Of a DNA stretch of 61,896 nucleotides, positions 7,916 through 16,284 are shown piece by piece (within the stretch, counting starts at the first letter, position 1; each line of letters starts with the position of its first letter). Below the pieces are notes generated by a model that saw only the letters and a list, made by a program, of their open reading frames with translations, did no database searches and was not told the DNA's origin. Location: the NCBI GenBank assembly GCA_012031215.1, contig JAAUUB010000005.1, positions 1 through 61,896 on the forward strand, in the 5' to 3' direction. Source of the stretch: Microscillaceae bacterium. GTDB lineage: Bacteria; Bacteroidota; Bacteroidia; Cytophagales; Microscillaceae. Position numbers and translations under genes: made by a program.

Positions 7916-8507
7916 AAAAAAGACCGACAAAGCGAAAAATTATCTGCCCTACGATGGGGTGGTTCATTATCATGGCAAGTTGTTTACTGCCGAAGAAGCC
8001 CAGGAATACTTCAATAAGCTGTTTCATAACATTGCCTGGCAACACGATGAAGCCCTTATGTTTGGAAAAAGAATCATCACCAAACGAAAAGTGGCCTGGT
8101 ATGGCGAAAAGCCTTTTGAATATACCTACTCCAAAATCCGAAAATATGCCCTGCCCTGGACAAATGAACTTTTAAGCCTTAAAAACATAGTAGAACAGGA
8201 AAGCGGCGAAACATTTAATTCCTGTCTGCTTAATCTCTATCACAGTGGGGCGGAAGGCATGGCCTGGCACAGCGACGACGAAACGGATTTAAAGAAAGAG
8301 GGGGCCATTGGCTCTCTGAGTTTTGGGGCCAAAAGAAATTTACCTTCAAACATAAAAAACCCAGGAAAAATCGACTTGATTTTAGAACCGGGAAGTCTTT
8401 TGGTCATGAAAGGCCACACCCAAACCCATTGGCTACACCGGCTGCCGCCGAGCAAAAGGATTCAAGCTGCGAGAGTAAACCTGACCTTCCGAACAATGAT
8501 AGATTAG
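7902..8507 (+). CDS. alkB: Alpha-ketoglutarate-dependent dioxygenase AlkB
   Basis: Encodes 201 aa from MELFEKKTDKAKN; the in-frame ATG at 7863 would overlap the previous gene by 53 bases, so 7902 is preferred. AWHSDDE carries the His-x-Asp iron ligands, the second His lies in THWLHR, and RVNLTFR carries the arginine that binds 2-oxoglutarate. The enzyme removes methyl groups from 1-methyladenine and 3-methylcytosine by oxidation. Last gene of the operon with the methyltransferase and Ada zinc protein, so direct reversal of O- and N-alkyl damage is co-expressed. Confidence 0.95.
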   Translation: MELFEKKTDKAKNYLPYDGVVHYHGKLFTAEEAQEYFNKLFHNIAWQHDEALMFGKRIITKRKVAWYGEKPFEYTYSKIRKYALPWTNELLSLKNIVEQESGETFNSCLLNLYHSGAEGMAWHSDDETDLKKEGAIGSLSFGAKRNLPSNIKNPGKIDLILEPGSLLVMKGHTQTHWLHRLPPSKRIQAARVNLTFRTMID

Positions 8508-8755
8508 GCTGGCCTGAGAAACCAAAAGAAAGCACTCATTTTTTTGCCCGTGTTTGCCTTGGACCAAGATGCTTACCTGGACAGCAGCCCGTTCTTTTTC
8601 CTGATTTTTTGCTTGTTTCAGCTACAAAATTCAGGCTTGAGGTTCCGCATCATTTCAAGACCAAAAACAAGCTTTTTGAAGGACTTGCCAGGCTTTTTGA
8701 CCTGCTCGTTTAGGGATATCGTACACTGCCTTTTTTCAGGTATAAAAATCGAAGA
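8508..8755. other. Intergenic, no gene seen
   Basis: Between alkB and the TetR promoter. No supported gene; the open frames here are short and without family features. Confidence 0.5.
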
Positions 8756-8813
8756 TTGTTCTTCTTTGCCTTTGTGGTAGTTTTGGACAAAGAGGGCGCG
8801 GAAATGTGCGCCC
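8756..8813 (+). promoter_or_regulatory. Promoter and dyad operator of the TetR gene
   Basis: TTG (8756-8758) and TAGTTTTG (8778-8785) with a 19-base spacer fit the Bacteroidota -33/-7 promoter (TTTG / TAnnTTTG). A perfect inverted repeat, GGGCGC (8794-8799) and GCGCCC (8808-8813) around 8 bases, begins just where transcription should start. Placement right after the -7 element is typical of an autorepressor site. Gene start is at 8862. Confidence 0.6.
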
Positions 8814-8861
8814 CCACCAAACCTCCTGATTCAATTCAAAGGTGAAATTCTTCGTAAAATC

Positions 8862-9428
8862 ATGACGCAAGCAAGCAAGCAAACCTGGATTGCCGCCGGA
8901 TACCGGGCTTTTGCCCAAGAAGGCCCGGCGGGGCTCAAAATAGAAGTCCTGGCCCAGGCGGTATTTCGGAGCAAATCTTCTTTCTATCACTATTTCGGCG
9001 ACTTGGAGCACTTCACCGAATGCCTCCTTCGGCAGCACTTGGAAAGGGCCAAAATCATTGCTGAGCGCGAAAAAAACCTGCCCCAGGTCATTCCCGATTT
9101 GATTGAACTGCTTCTGGAAGTCAAAGAAGATTTATTTTTTAGCCGGCAATTGCGCATCCATCGGCACATTCCGGCTTTTCAGGCTTGTTTTCAAAAAGCC
9201 GATGCCGAATTGGAAACGGCCTTTCTCCATATCTGGGCCGAGGCCATTGGCCTGGAGGGCCGTCCGGCTGTATCGCGGGCAGTCTTAGACCTGGCGATGG
9301 AAAATTTCTATCTCCAAATCACGGAAGAAAGCCTTAGCTATGATTGGTTGCTTCATTTTATCCAAAATATCCGGTCTTTGGTGAGTGCCTTGGTTCCTTC
9401 TGGCCAAAACAAAATACCCCTTGCCTGA
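8862..9428 (+). CDS. TetR/AcrR family transcriptional regulator
   Basis: Encodes 188 aa. Residues ~5-50 have the TetR helix-turn-helix pattern: AGYRAFAQEGPAGLKIEVLAQ, then SKSSFYHYFGDLEHF, where SFYHYF is the recognition-helix signature. The remaining ~135 residues are helical and variable, as expected for the ligand pocket and dimer interface. No transporter or enzyme lies next to it in the same direction, so the regulon cannot be guessed; the operator-like dyad at 8794-8813 suggests autoregulation. A terminator hairpin follows at 9520. Confidence 0.9.
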   Translation: MTQASKQTWIAAGYRAFAQEGPAGLKIEVLAQAVFRSKSSFYHYFGDLEHFTECLLRQHLERAKIIAEREKNLPQVIPDLIELLLEVKEDLFFSRQLRIHRHIPAFQACFQKADAELETAFLHIWAEAIGLEGRPAVSRAVLDLAMENFYLQITEESLSYDWLLHFIQNIRSLVSALVPSGQNKIPLA

Positions 9429-9519
9429 TTTCCCAATTTGTAAGCTGACTTTGAAAAGTAGCTCCAATGTAAAGGGATGTACTTAGTGCTTGGGAACCTA
9501 TTTTTATATGTAGCATCAA

Positions 9520-9546
9520 AAAAGGCAGTCTTGCCAACTGCCTTTT
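9520..9546. terminator. Bidirectional intrinsic terminator
   Basis: A 10-bp stem (AAAAGGCAGT at 9520-9529 with ACTGCCTTTT at 9537-9546) and 7-base loop, with T/A-rich flanks on both sides. It lies between the rightward TetR gene and the leftward peroxidase gene and can end both. Confidence 0.85.
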
Positions 9547-9573
9547 CTTGTTTTCAATCCCTGTCTGGGTTAA

Positions 9574-11484
9574 TTAATACGCCCCTCCCGGCGTTCGGGT
9601 AGGCAAGCCCGGAATGGCGGGCAGGCGGGCAGGCTTTTCATAAGCACCCGATTGGTCGTTAAGGGCTTTCATAAAAGCGACCAGGTCGGCCTGTTCCTGC
9701 GGGCTCAGGTTGAGCGGGTCGGGAGGCAGGGTTTGATATTCTAGCTCAATGCCGATGCCGTAGCCACCGCCCCGGTTATAAAAGTCAACTACTTCTTCTA
9801 GGGTCTGGTAAACGCCGTTGTGCATGTAGGGGGCCGTCAATTCGGCATTGCGGACCGTAGGCGTTTTGAAAGAAAACATATACTGCGGAAATTTGAATTT
9901 GTAGTACTTGCCCGAGTCTGGGTCAATCTGTGCGTTGGCGGTATCGGGGCGGGCGGGCACACCAATCACTTCGGTTTCGCTGACCAAAAATGCCGGAGGC
10001 ACAGTTCCATTAAAAAGCGGAATAAAATGGCAGGTAGCGCATTTGCCTTTTCCGGCAAAGATATTGAAACCCCGTTTTTCGGCAGTATTGAGGGCATTTT
10101 TCTCGCCCCGCATGTAGCGGTCAAAGCGTGCATTGAGAAGCACCAGGGTGCGGGTGTAGTGGCCCAGCGCGGCTTGCAGATTTTTGACGCTGAGGGCTTC
10201 TTTTTCGCCGGGAAAAGCTTTAGCAAAAAGGGCTTTGTACTCCTCACTTGTCTTAATTTTCTCAAGGGCCAGGTCAAGCGAACTGTGCATTTCATTGGCA
10301 TTGCTCATCACGTCCAGGGCTTGGTGCTCGAGGTTTTTGGAACGGGCATCCCAGAAAAAGGCCCCTTGCAAAGCGGCATTGAGCAAGGTGGGCGAGTTAC
10401 GCCCGATGGAATTTTGTCCGTCAAAGGCCAGGCTTTTCACTCTCCCATCGGTAAATGCCTTTTCAGGCTGATGGCAGGAAGCACAGGCGCGTTGGTTATT
10501 ACCCGATAGAATAGGGTCAAAAAACAGCATTTTGCCCAATTGTGCCATTTCCGGGCTCATTTTATGCTTCCACTCACGGGCATAAAAATCTACATTAAAT
10601 GCCTGCGGCTCAAAAAGTGTTTTAATGTTCGCGCGCAAAGGCCGGGGCGCAAAATCAAAAAAAGTAATATTTAAAGCCTTTTGACTTTCCCAAAGGCTTT
10701 CCGCGAGTGGATTCATTCGCTCAGCAATGAAGTAAAGCCGGTCAAAACCATTGAAATCCGAATGGCCTTGCAAATACTGGATGGCCTCTTCAAACCGTGT
10801 TTTGAGCCGAAGATGCACTTCCTGGCTTTGGGCTGCCTCAGCTTCTACAAACATCCAAGCCGTTTCTTGCAATTTTTTGAGTGATTGGGCTGCTTCGGGC
10901 AGGCTGGAATTGGCAATGGGCGAATCAAAGCCCGTGATACCAAGGATAATAATACGGTGGAATTGATTACGGATAGCATCCCACACGTAATCAGGGGTCA
11001 GCGTCAAATTTTCAGAAACATATTCCAGATGCTTGACATTATTCTCTAAAATTTCTACCTGTAAAAATAAGCTATCACGCAGGGCTGGGTCATATGCTGG
11101 ATAGAGATATTCTTCAATGACCTGAAAACCTTCCGGAGGTAAAACTTTGGCATCATAAACCTCAATTTCATCCAGGGCCGCGCCATTGATTTTCTTGGCA
11201 TTATAGGGATTATAGGTTTCAGTGAGAAACTCTACGTTTTTATATTGAAGACGGGCCGCCAAAAATGCCTTTTGTAGTTCGGCTTGTGGGGCCTCCTGGC
11301 TCACTTTTTCTTTAAGTTGTAAAACTGCTTTCTGAAACTTTTGAATGTCGCTTTGGTAAGTACGGACAATGACTTGCAAGACGGCCTCCTGCTTTGGCAA
11401 AGGTCGAGCCGAGATATTGCGCCAAATCACCCAGCCAAAGCCCGCCAGCAAGATTATAGTAATATAGAGTGTAATTTTTGGCAT
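9574..11484 (-). CDS. Di-heme cytochrome c peroxidase family protein (MauG/CCP) with extra N-terminal helical domain
   Basis: Encodes 636 aa, roughly twice the usual ~330 aa of bacterial di-heme peroxidases. One N-terminal membrane segment (residues ~5-22) is followed by ~270 helical residues containing LPPEGFQVIEEYLYP, which resembles the GxHxIE region of imelysin/EfeO-like domains with the His replaced. The C-terminal half has two c-type heme sites, CASCH (near residue 331) and CATCH (near 480), with the intervening LGKMLFFDPILSG and SPTLLNAALQG typical of this family. It should act in the periplasm, reducing peroxide or oxidising another substrate. It follows the PhoX-like gene in the same direction, but a terminator hairpin lies between them. 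Confidence 0.88.
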   Translation of the reverse strand: MPKITLYITIILLAGFGWVIWRNISARPLPKQEAVLQVIVRTYQSDIQKFQKAVLQLKEKVSQEAPQAELQKAFLAARLQYKNVEFLTETYNPYNAKKINGAALDEIEVYDAKVLPPEGFQVIEEYLYPAYDPALRDSLFLQVEILENNVKHLEYVSENLTLTPDYVWDAIRNQFHRIIILGITGFDSPIANSSLPEAAQSLKKLQETAWMFVEAEAAQSQEVHLRLKTRFEEAIQYLQGHSDFNGFDRLYFIAERMNPLAESLWESQKALNITFFDFAPRPLRANIKTLFEPQAFNVDFYAREWKHKMSPEMAQLGKMLFFDPILSGNNQRACASCHQPEKAFTDGRVKSLAFDGQNSIGRNSPTLLNAALQGAFFWDARSKNLEHQALDVMSNANEMHSSLDLALEKIKTSEEYKALFAKAFPGEKEALSVKNLQAALGHYTRTLVLLNARFDRYMRGEKNALNTAEKRGFNIFAGKGKCATCHFIPLFNGTVPPAFLVSETEVIGVPARPDTANAQIDPDSGKYYKFKFPQYMFSFKTPTVRNAELTAPYMHNGVYQTLEEVVDFYNRGGGYGIGIELEYQTLPPDPLNLSPQEQADLVAFMKALNDQSGAYEKPARLPAIPGLPTRTPGGAY

Positions 11485-11560
11485 TTCGAATAGAGGTTAA
11501 AATCTTAGGAATAGAAAGGAAAACAAAGAAAATATCTTGAATTTAATGGACGGTGAAAAT

Positions 11561-11591
11561 AAAAAAGATACTGCCGGAAAATCCGACAGTA
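11561..11591 (-). terminator. Intrinsic terminator after the PhoX-like gene (leftward)
   Basis: Stem TACTGcCGGA (11569-11578) with TCCGaCAGTA (11582-11591), one internal mismatch, loop AAA. On the minus strand it is followed by a T-run (the A-tract at 11561-11566). It lies 19 bases beyond the stop of the 11611-13065 gene and would limit read-through into the peroxidase gene. Confidence 0.75.
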
Positions 11592-11610
11592 CCTTGAAGA
11601 TTCGTATTGC

Positions 11611-13065
11611 TTAACGGGGCAAGCCTTTCACAATTACCAATTGGCTTCCCTGATTTTCGGACACCCGGATGGTGCCTCCGTCAGGATTGCGGAATTCGTT
11701 TTTGCGCCAGGTATGGGGCTGCAGGCAGATAATAAAAGTATTTTCTGAACCTACCATGTCTGATATATCCAGCATTGCACCATATTCCCAACGGCCAAAG
11801 CGGTCATCACCACCCGCAGCAGCGTTTGTGCCGTAGGTAGTAGCCAAAGCGGTATTGTTACGGAAGTGATCCAGTTCCAATACAACTTTTACCTCTTTGG
11901 TAGCGATGTTGTACTGATAAACATAAGCATCGTGGGTTTCGTCGCCGTAGCTGTTGGCATCTTCCTGCACATACACATAGTTTTCCGTTACGCAGATGTT
12001 ATCTGGGTTTTGAAATTTATCAGCTACTCCAGGGCGAACGTCACCGTCCAAAATCACTTCAATTGTTCCAACAAGGGGATTATTGGCATCCAGTTTCAGA
12101 CGATACACACGGCCATACAAAGTACGGGTGTCATTGTTTTCGTCATTGCCTGTAACGGTAAAATAAAGCTCACGATTGTTAGCGGCTGAGCCCCGACGAT
12201 AATCTACGTCTTCAACCCGGTTGAACTCAATGCCATTATTGGCTTCAACGAAGGCATTGATGTCGGCTCCGGTGCGGCTGGCGTGATTAGGAATCAACAC
12301 AAACTCAACGTTATAAGTGTTGTTCAAGGTGATATCATTTTCAACACTATTCAAGTCAGTACGGCGCAAGAAATACAGGTCGCCGCTGTTCAAATCACCC
12401 ACTACATTGCTGATGTACATGGCTACGTTGCCACCGCCAGTGTTGCCCGAGTCATCATCTCCAATCACAACTACGGTTTTGCCAGGATAGGCATCTTTTG
12501 ACAATGGAACTGCGTTTTCGGCATTCCAACGGCCCAGACCAGCTACCTCACGAGAAATAGAAGACAAGCCGGGTGCGGCAAAAGGATCCAGGGCGTGGGT
12601 GCGAGATTCTACTCCTGACTCACCACAAGTCAAAAACATAGGACCAAAGCCATGCTCTTCGGGCGTAGCCATCGTAGCAGAGCAAAGCCGCCACTTACCC
12701 CCGGTGGAGTTCAGGATGTATTCACCATTGACAGGCTTCATATTGCGGTCCAACGTCAGGCGAGATACGGCAAAATTGTCTTCGTGGTTTACCAACAAAG
12801 TGAAAGTACCATCTCCATTAGGAATCATACCGGCACCATCGGCACTGCCTCCGAAGCGATAAGGAAGGAAATCGGTGTCTTCGCTGCTGAACATGCTGAA
12901 AATTTGCATGCCGCTAGGTGCGCCCGGACCTGCTTTAACCATGGCCGGGGTTACAGAAGTGTTCTCAAAAGTTACACTTGTCGTTCCCGAAGGATCGTCA
13001 TCTGAGCAGGCAACCATCACAAATGGCAATGCCAATGTGAGAAAAAGGTAGTTGAGCTTTTTCAT
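11611..13065 (-). CDS. PhoX-like (DUF839) secreted lipoprotein, possible phosphatase
   Basis: Encodes 484 aa. The N-terminus MKKLNYLFLTLALPFVMVAC with Cys near residue 20 is a lipoprotein signal. The mature protein is rich in short beta-strands with patterns such as LLVNHEDNF, YRRGSAANNRELYFTVTGN, KFQNPDNICV and YVQEDANSYG, which match the beta-propeller of PhoX/DUF839 proteins; PhoX enzymes are calcium- and iron-dependent alkaline phosphatases. Whether this member keeps the full metal site I cannot confirm, so the activity is inferred. Likely anchored to the outer or inner membrane facing outward. Promoter at 13105-13136. Confidence 0.75.
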   Translation of the reverse strand: MKKLNYLFLTLALPFVMVACSDDDPSGTTSVTFENTSVTPAMVKAGPGAPSGMQIFSMFSSEDTDFLPYRFGGSADGAGMIPNGDGTFTLLVNHEDNFAVSRLTLDRNMKPVNGEYILNSTGGKWRLCSATMATPEEHGFGPMFLTCGESGVESRTHALDPFAAPGLSSISREVAGLGRWNAENAVPLSKDAYPGKTVVVIGDDDSGNTGGGNVAMYISNVVGDLNSGDLYFLRRTDLNSVENDITLNNTYNVEFVLIPNHASRTGADINAFVEANNGIEFNRVEDVDYRRGSAANNRELYFTVTGNDENNDTRTLYGRVYRLKLDANNPLVGTIEVILDGDVRPGVADKFQNPDNICVTENYVYVQEDANSYGDETHDAYVYQYNIATKEVKVVLELDHFRNNTALATTYGTNAAAGGDDRFGRWEYGAMLDISDMVGSENTFIICLQPHTWRKNEFRNPDGGTIRVSENQGSQLVIVKGLPR

Positions 13066-13104
13066 TTGCTTGAAATACGTTTAAGGATTAAATATTTGAT
13101 GCCA

Positions 13105-13136
13105 CAAAGGTAGGTGGAGAACAAGGCGGGTCGCAA
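13105..13136 (-). promoter_or_regulatory. Bacteroidota-type promoter of the PhoX-like gene
   Basis: On the minus strand TACCTTTG (13112-13105) is a perfect TAnnTTTG -7 element and TTG (13136-13134) lies 21 bases upstream as -33. The distance to the ATG at 13065 is about 40 bases. Confidence 0.55.
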
Positions 13137-13458
13137 GAAAAGGGATTTAACTTTTCATTAAAAAACCATCCTGGATTGGCCCTCAATTTTCATAATAATT
13201 TTAATAATTTTAATAAACAATTAATCTAAATGGTAAAAGTACCATAGTTTAAAGTTATTACCCAATAAATACAAAAGTATTACTATCCATCTGTTTACTT
13301 ATCAAGAAAAATTCTAAATAATTATTAATTTATTGTGAAAGGTTAGTTTTGGCACACTTCTCCCCTAGATTGAAAATTTTCCCAAAAAAGTAACAAATCC
13401 CCTCCTTTGACTTAAATAAATCTTTGAAATCACTGGTTGGACTTCAAATTCTTTACCC
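13137..13458. other. AT-rich intergenic region
   Basis: About 320 bases between divergent transcription units, very AT-rich at 13140-13340. No gene, strong hairpin or repeat recognised; it presumably holds upstream sequences for both sides. Confidence 0.6.
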
Positions 13459-13581
13459 ATGAAAATCCGTTCTTTCACACTTGCCTGGCTGCTTCTTGCT
13501 TTGATTATCCTGAGCACCAACGCCTGCCAGCCCCGTGGCTACAAAAGACACAAGCCCTGCCCTTGTCTTCAAAAGAGATAA
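13459..13581 (+). CDS. Very small lipoprotein, 40 aa
   Basis: ATG at 13459, TAA at 13579-13581. The product starts MKIRSFTLAWLLLALIIL, a hydrophobic signal, followed by STNAC, a lipobox with Cys at residue 23. The mature part would be only 18 residues, basic, with a CPC pair near its end. Lipoproteins of this minimal kind are frequent in Bacteroidota but often missed by gene finders. It precedes the metB promoter by ~50 bases in the same direction. Function unknown; metal or surface binding by the Cys pair is only a guess. Confidence 0.6.
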   Translation: MKIRSFTLAWLLLALIILSTNACQPRGYKRHKPCPCLQKR

Positions 13582-13633
13582 GGCCCGCCTGGATGCCCTC
13601 TTTTTGATTTGCTTTGGCCTTTTCACCAAGTAA

Positions 13634-13655
13634 TTAAGGATTAATCCTTACTTTT
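13634..13655 (+). promoter_or_regulatory. 16-bp perfect palindrome abutting the metB promoter
   Basis: TAAGGATTAATCCTTA (13634-13649) is perfectly self-complementary. TACTTTTG (13648-13655), a perfect -7 element, overlaps its last two bases, and the metB ATG is 22 bases further on. A protein bound to the palindrome would sit in the promoter spacer, a typical repressor position. No -33 element is clear. Confidence 0.6.
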
Positions 13656-13677
13656 GGATTCTTAAAAGGAAACCGAT

Positions 13678-14817
13678 ATGAAATTTGGAACCAAAGCCAT
13701 CCACGCCGGAGTGCAGCCCGACCCTAGCACCGGGGCCATTATGACCCCCATCTACCAGACCTCTACGTATGTGCAGGAAGGCATAGGCAAACACAAAGGC
13801 TATGAATACTCGCGCACCCACAATCCTACCCGAACGGTATTGCAGGAGAACCTGGCAGCTCTCGAGAACGGACGTTATGGCCTGGCTTTTGCCTCGGGGA
13901 TGGCGGCCGTGGACGCGGTGCTCAAACTCCTGCGCCCTGGCGATGAAATCATTGCCAGCAACGACCTCTATGGGGGCACTTACCGGATTATGAGCCGGGT
14001 ATTCCAAAATTTTGGCCTCCTGACCCATTATGTCGACCTGAGCGATGCCCAAAACCTACGGGCGCACATTACTGAAAAAACCCGCCTGGTCTGGGTAGAA
14101 ACGCCTACCAACCCTCTGCTCAATGTGGTTGATTTAGAAGCCATTGGTCGAATCACCCAAAAACAAGGCATCTTGCTGGTGGTGGACAATACTTTTGCGA
14201 CCCCTTATCTGCAAAATCCCCTGCAATGGGGGGCCGATATCGTGATGCACTCGGCCACCAAATACCTGGGCGGGCACTCCGATGTGGTGCTGGGGGCGCT
14301 CATCACCAACCGCGAAGACCTGCGCGACCAACTGGCTTTTATCCAAAATGCTTGTGGCGCTGTGCCGGGACCCCAAGACTGTTTTCTGCTTTTGCGAGGC
14401 ATCAAAACCCTGCACGTGCGCATGGACCGGCATTGCGAAAATGGTCGTGCCGTTGCTGAATATCTCGACAAGCACCCCCAAATTCAAAAAGTCTATTGGA
14501 TAGGCCTGCCAAGCCACCCCAACCACAAAATTGCTCGCAAGCAAATGCGCAATTTCGGGGGTATGGTTTCATTCACCCTCAAAGACGACCGCCTGGAATC
14601 GGCCATTCGGGTAATGGAAAATTTTAAAATCTTTGCCCTGGGCGAATCCCTGGGTGGGGTAGAATCGCTTTGTACGCACCCGGCCACGATGACCCACGCC
14701 AGCATCCCCCAGGAGCAACGCCTCAAAAGCGGCCTGCGCGACACCCTCATCCGCCTGAGCGTGGGCATAGAAGACATTGACGACCTGCTCGGCGACCTGG
14801 AGGATGCCCTGGGATAA
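13678..14817 (+). CDS. metB: Cystathionine gamma-synthase / gamma-lyase family PLP enzyme
   Basis: Encodes 379 aa, full length for the family. Hallmarks: FGTKAIHAG at the start, YSRTHNPTR (phosphate/PLP region), FASGMAAVDA, WVETPTNPLLNVVDL, VVDNTFATPYLQNPL, and HSATKYLGGHSDVV, whose Lys forms the Schiff base with pyridoxal phosphate. These enzymes make cystathionine from cysteine and an acylated homoserine (synthase) or split it (lyase); the two cannot be separated by eye, so the symbol is provisional. folB follows after 12 bases and is likely co-transcribed. A palindromic operator candidate lies at 13634. Confidence 0.93.
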   Translation: MKFGTKAIHAGVQPDPSTGAIMTPIYQTSTYVQEGIGKHKGYEYSRTHNPTRTVLQENLAALENGRYGLAFASGMAAVDAVLKLLRPGDEIIASNDLYGGTYRIMSRVFQNFGLLTHYVDLSDAQNLRAHITEKTRLVWVETPTNPLLNVVDLEAIGRITQKQGILLVVDNTFATPYLQNPLQWGADIVMHSATKYLGGHSDVVLGALITNREDLRDQLAFIQNACGAVPGPQDCFLLLRGIKTLHVRMDRHCENGRAVAEYLDKHPQIQKVYWIGLPSHPNHKIARKQMRNFGGMVSFTLKDDRLESAIRVMENFKIFALGESLGGVESLCTHPATMTHASIPQEQRLKSGLRDTLIRLSVGIEDIDDLLGDLEDALG

Positions 14818-14829
14818 ACCACCTCAGCC

Positions 14830-15180
14830 ATGAAAAAAAATAATTTGGGCAAAATTTCGCTCGAAGGAATGGAGTTTTTTGCTTACCACGGCTTCTATAA
14901 AGAAGAGCGCAAGATGGGCAACAAATACCATGTAGATATTACCGTAGAGCTAGACCTGCAAGCGGCCGCCCAAACCGACAAGCTCTCTCAAACCCTGGAC
15001 TACGAGAATTTGTATCGCCTGATTCAGGAAGAAATGAAAAAGCCCACCAAGCTGCTCGAGCACCTCGGCCACGAAATCATTGCCCAGGTCTATGCCCATT
15101 TTCCCGAAGTACAATCGGTGGAAGTGAGTGTGGCCAAGTACAATCCCCCGGTGGGGGCGTTTGCAAATGGGCCAAAGTAA
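14830..15180 (+). CDS. folB: Dihydroneopterin aldolase
   Basis: Encodes 116 aa, the normal length. ISLEGMEFFAYHGFYKEER is the FolB N-terminal signature with the catalytic/ligand Tyr-His-Gly, followed by YHVDITVELDL and LDYENLYRLI; the Glu/Lys region VEVSVAKYNPPVGAF lies near the C-terminus. It splits 7,8-dihydroneopterin to 6-hydroxymethyl-dihydropterin in folate synthesis, as a cytoplasmic multimer. Twelve bases downstream of metB. Confidence 0.95.
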   Translation: MKKNNLGKISLEGMEFFAYHGFYKEERKMGNKYHVDITVELDLQAAAQTDKLSQTLDYENLYRLIQEEMKKPTKLLEHLGHEIIAQVYAHFPEVQSVEVSVAKYNPPVGAFANGPK

Positions 15181-15249
15181 CACTCAAACGCTGAGCGGCA
15201 TAAAACCCTCCGCACTGGTTTATGGTTATGCTGTCAAAACAAAAAAAAT

Positions 15250-16131
15250 ATGCCCCCATTTTTCCTTTTGGGTTGGGCTTGCCTGACCTTCGTCACCCCA
15301 AACCCTATGCCCAAGCCCGCTTACCAACTCTTTGATGCCCAGGGCCAGGCCCTCACTTATGAAGCCCTGCGACAAAGTGCCCAAAAAGCCGAAATCATCC
15401 TTTTTGGCGAATTGCACAACAATCCTATCTGCCACTGGCTTCAGTTTGAGCTTTTTCAAGACCTCTTTGCCACTTTTGGCCCACGCCTGAAGCTGGGGGC
15501 CGAAATGTTTGAGGCCGATAACCAGCTCATTTTAAACGAATACCTGGCTGGGCTTATCAGCGAAAAACACCTCCACGACGAGGCCAAGCTTTGGGACAAC
15601 TACGATACCGATTATCGCCCCCTTGTAGAATTTGCCAAAACCCAGGCCCTGCCCGTGATTGCGACCAACATCCCGCGCCGCTATGCCGCCCTGGTCTCCA
15701 AGCAAGGCCCCGAAGCCCTGCAAAAGCTGAGCCCCGAAGCCCGGCAGTGGATGATGCCCTTGCCCCTGCAAGCTGACCTCAGCCGCCCCGCCTATGCCAA
15801 TATGATGAAAATGATGAGCGGACATGGCGGCGGAATGGGGGCGATGAAGCCCGAAAACTTTGCCTATGCCCAGGCCGTCAAAGATGCCACAATGGCTTAT
15901 TTCATTCTGAAAAATCTGGAAAAGGGCGAAGTGATGTTTCATTGCAACGGAAGCTACCACTCCGATAATTATGACAGCATTGTCTGGTTTTTGCTAAAAG
16001 AAGCCCCTAAAAAATCTGTACTGACCATTGCCACCGTAGAACAAGAACAACTCCTGCGACTGGAAGAGGAAAATTTGCGCCGCGCCGATTTTGTGCTGGT
16101 CATTCCTAAAAATATGACCAAAACTTACTGA
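15250..16131 (+). CDS. ChaN-like heme-binding protein
   Basis: Encodes 293 aa. IILFGELHNNPICHWLQFELFQDL, LGAEMFEADNQ, DNYDTDYRPLVEFAK and VIATNIPRRYAALVS are the signature blocks of the ChaN/cofactor-heme-binding family, surface or periplasmic proteins that bind stacked hemes. The N-terminus is hydrophobic (MPPFFLLGWACLTFV) but short for a signal. If the run of eight A at 15241-15248 were seven, the frame would extend to the ATG at 15228 and add MLSKQKN, giving a normal positively charged n-region; I suspect a one-base error. The heme-uptake operon at 19.2-23.4 kb may be functionally related. Follows folB after 69 bases. Confidence 0.85.
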   Translation: MPPFFLLGWACLTFVTPNPMPKPAYQLFDAQGQALTYEALRQSAQKAEIILFGELHNNPICHWLQFELFQDLFATFGPRLKLGAEMFEADNQLILNEYLAGLISEKHLHDEAKLWDNYDTDYRPLVEFAKTQALPVIATNIPRRYAALVSKQGPEALQKLSPEARQWMMPLPLQADLSRPAYANMMKMMSGHGGGMGAMKPENFAYAQAVKDATMAYFILKNLEKGEVMFHCNGSYHSDNYDSIVWFLLKEAPKKSVLTIATVEQEQLLRLEEENLRRADFVLVIPKNMTKTY

Positions 16132-16284
16132 AAAAAACAGAAGCAGTCGGGAAATTGAAATAACTGCCGAAGCCAAACTAGCAAAACGGCTACCAACATT
16201 CAATGTGTAGCTTTGATGGAAAGAGGGCAAGTAATTTTTTGAAAAATATCAGGAGGGATTTCTTCTGCTAATTTTTTGACCTGT

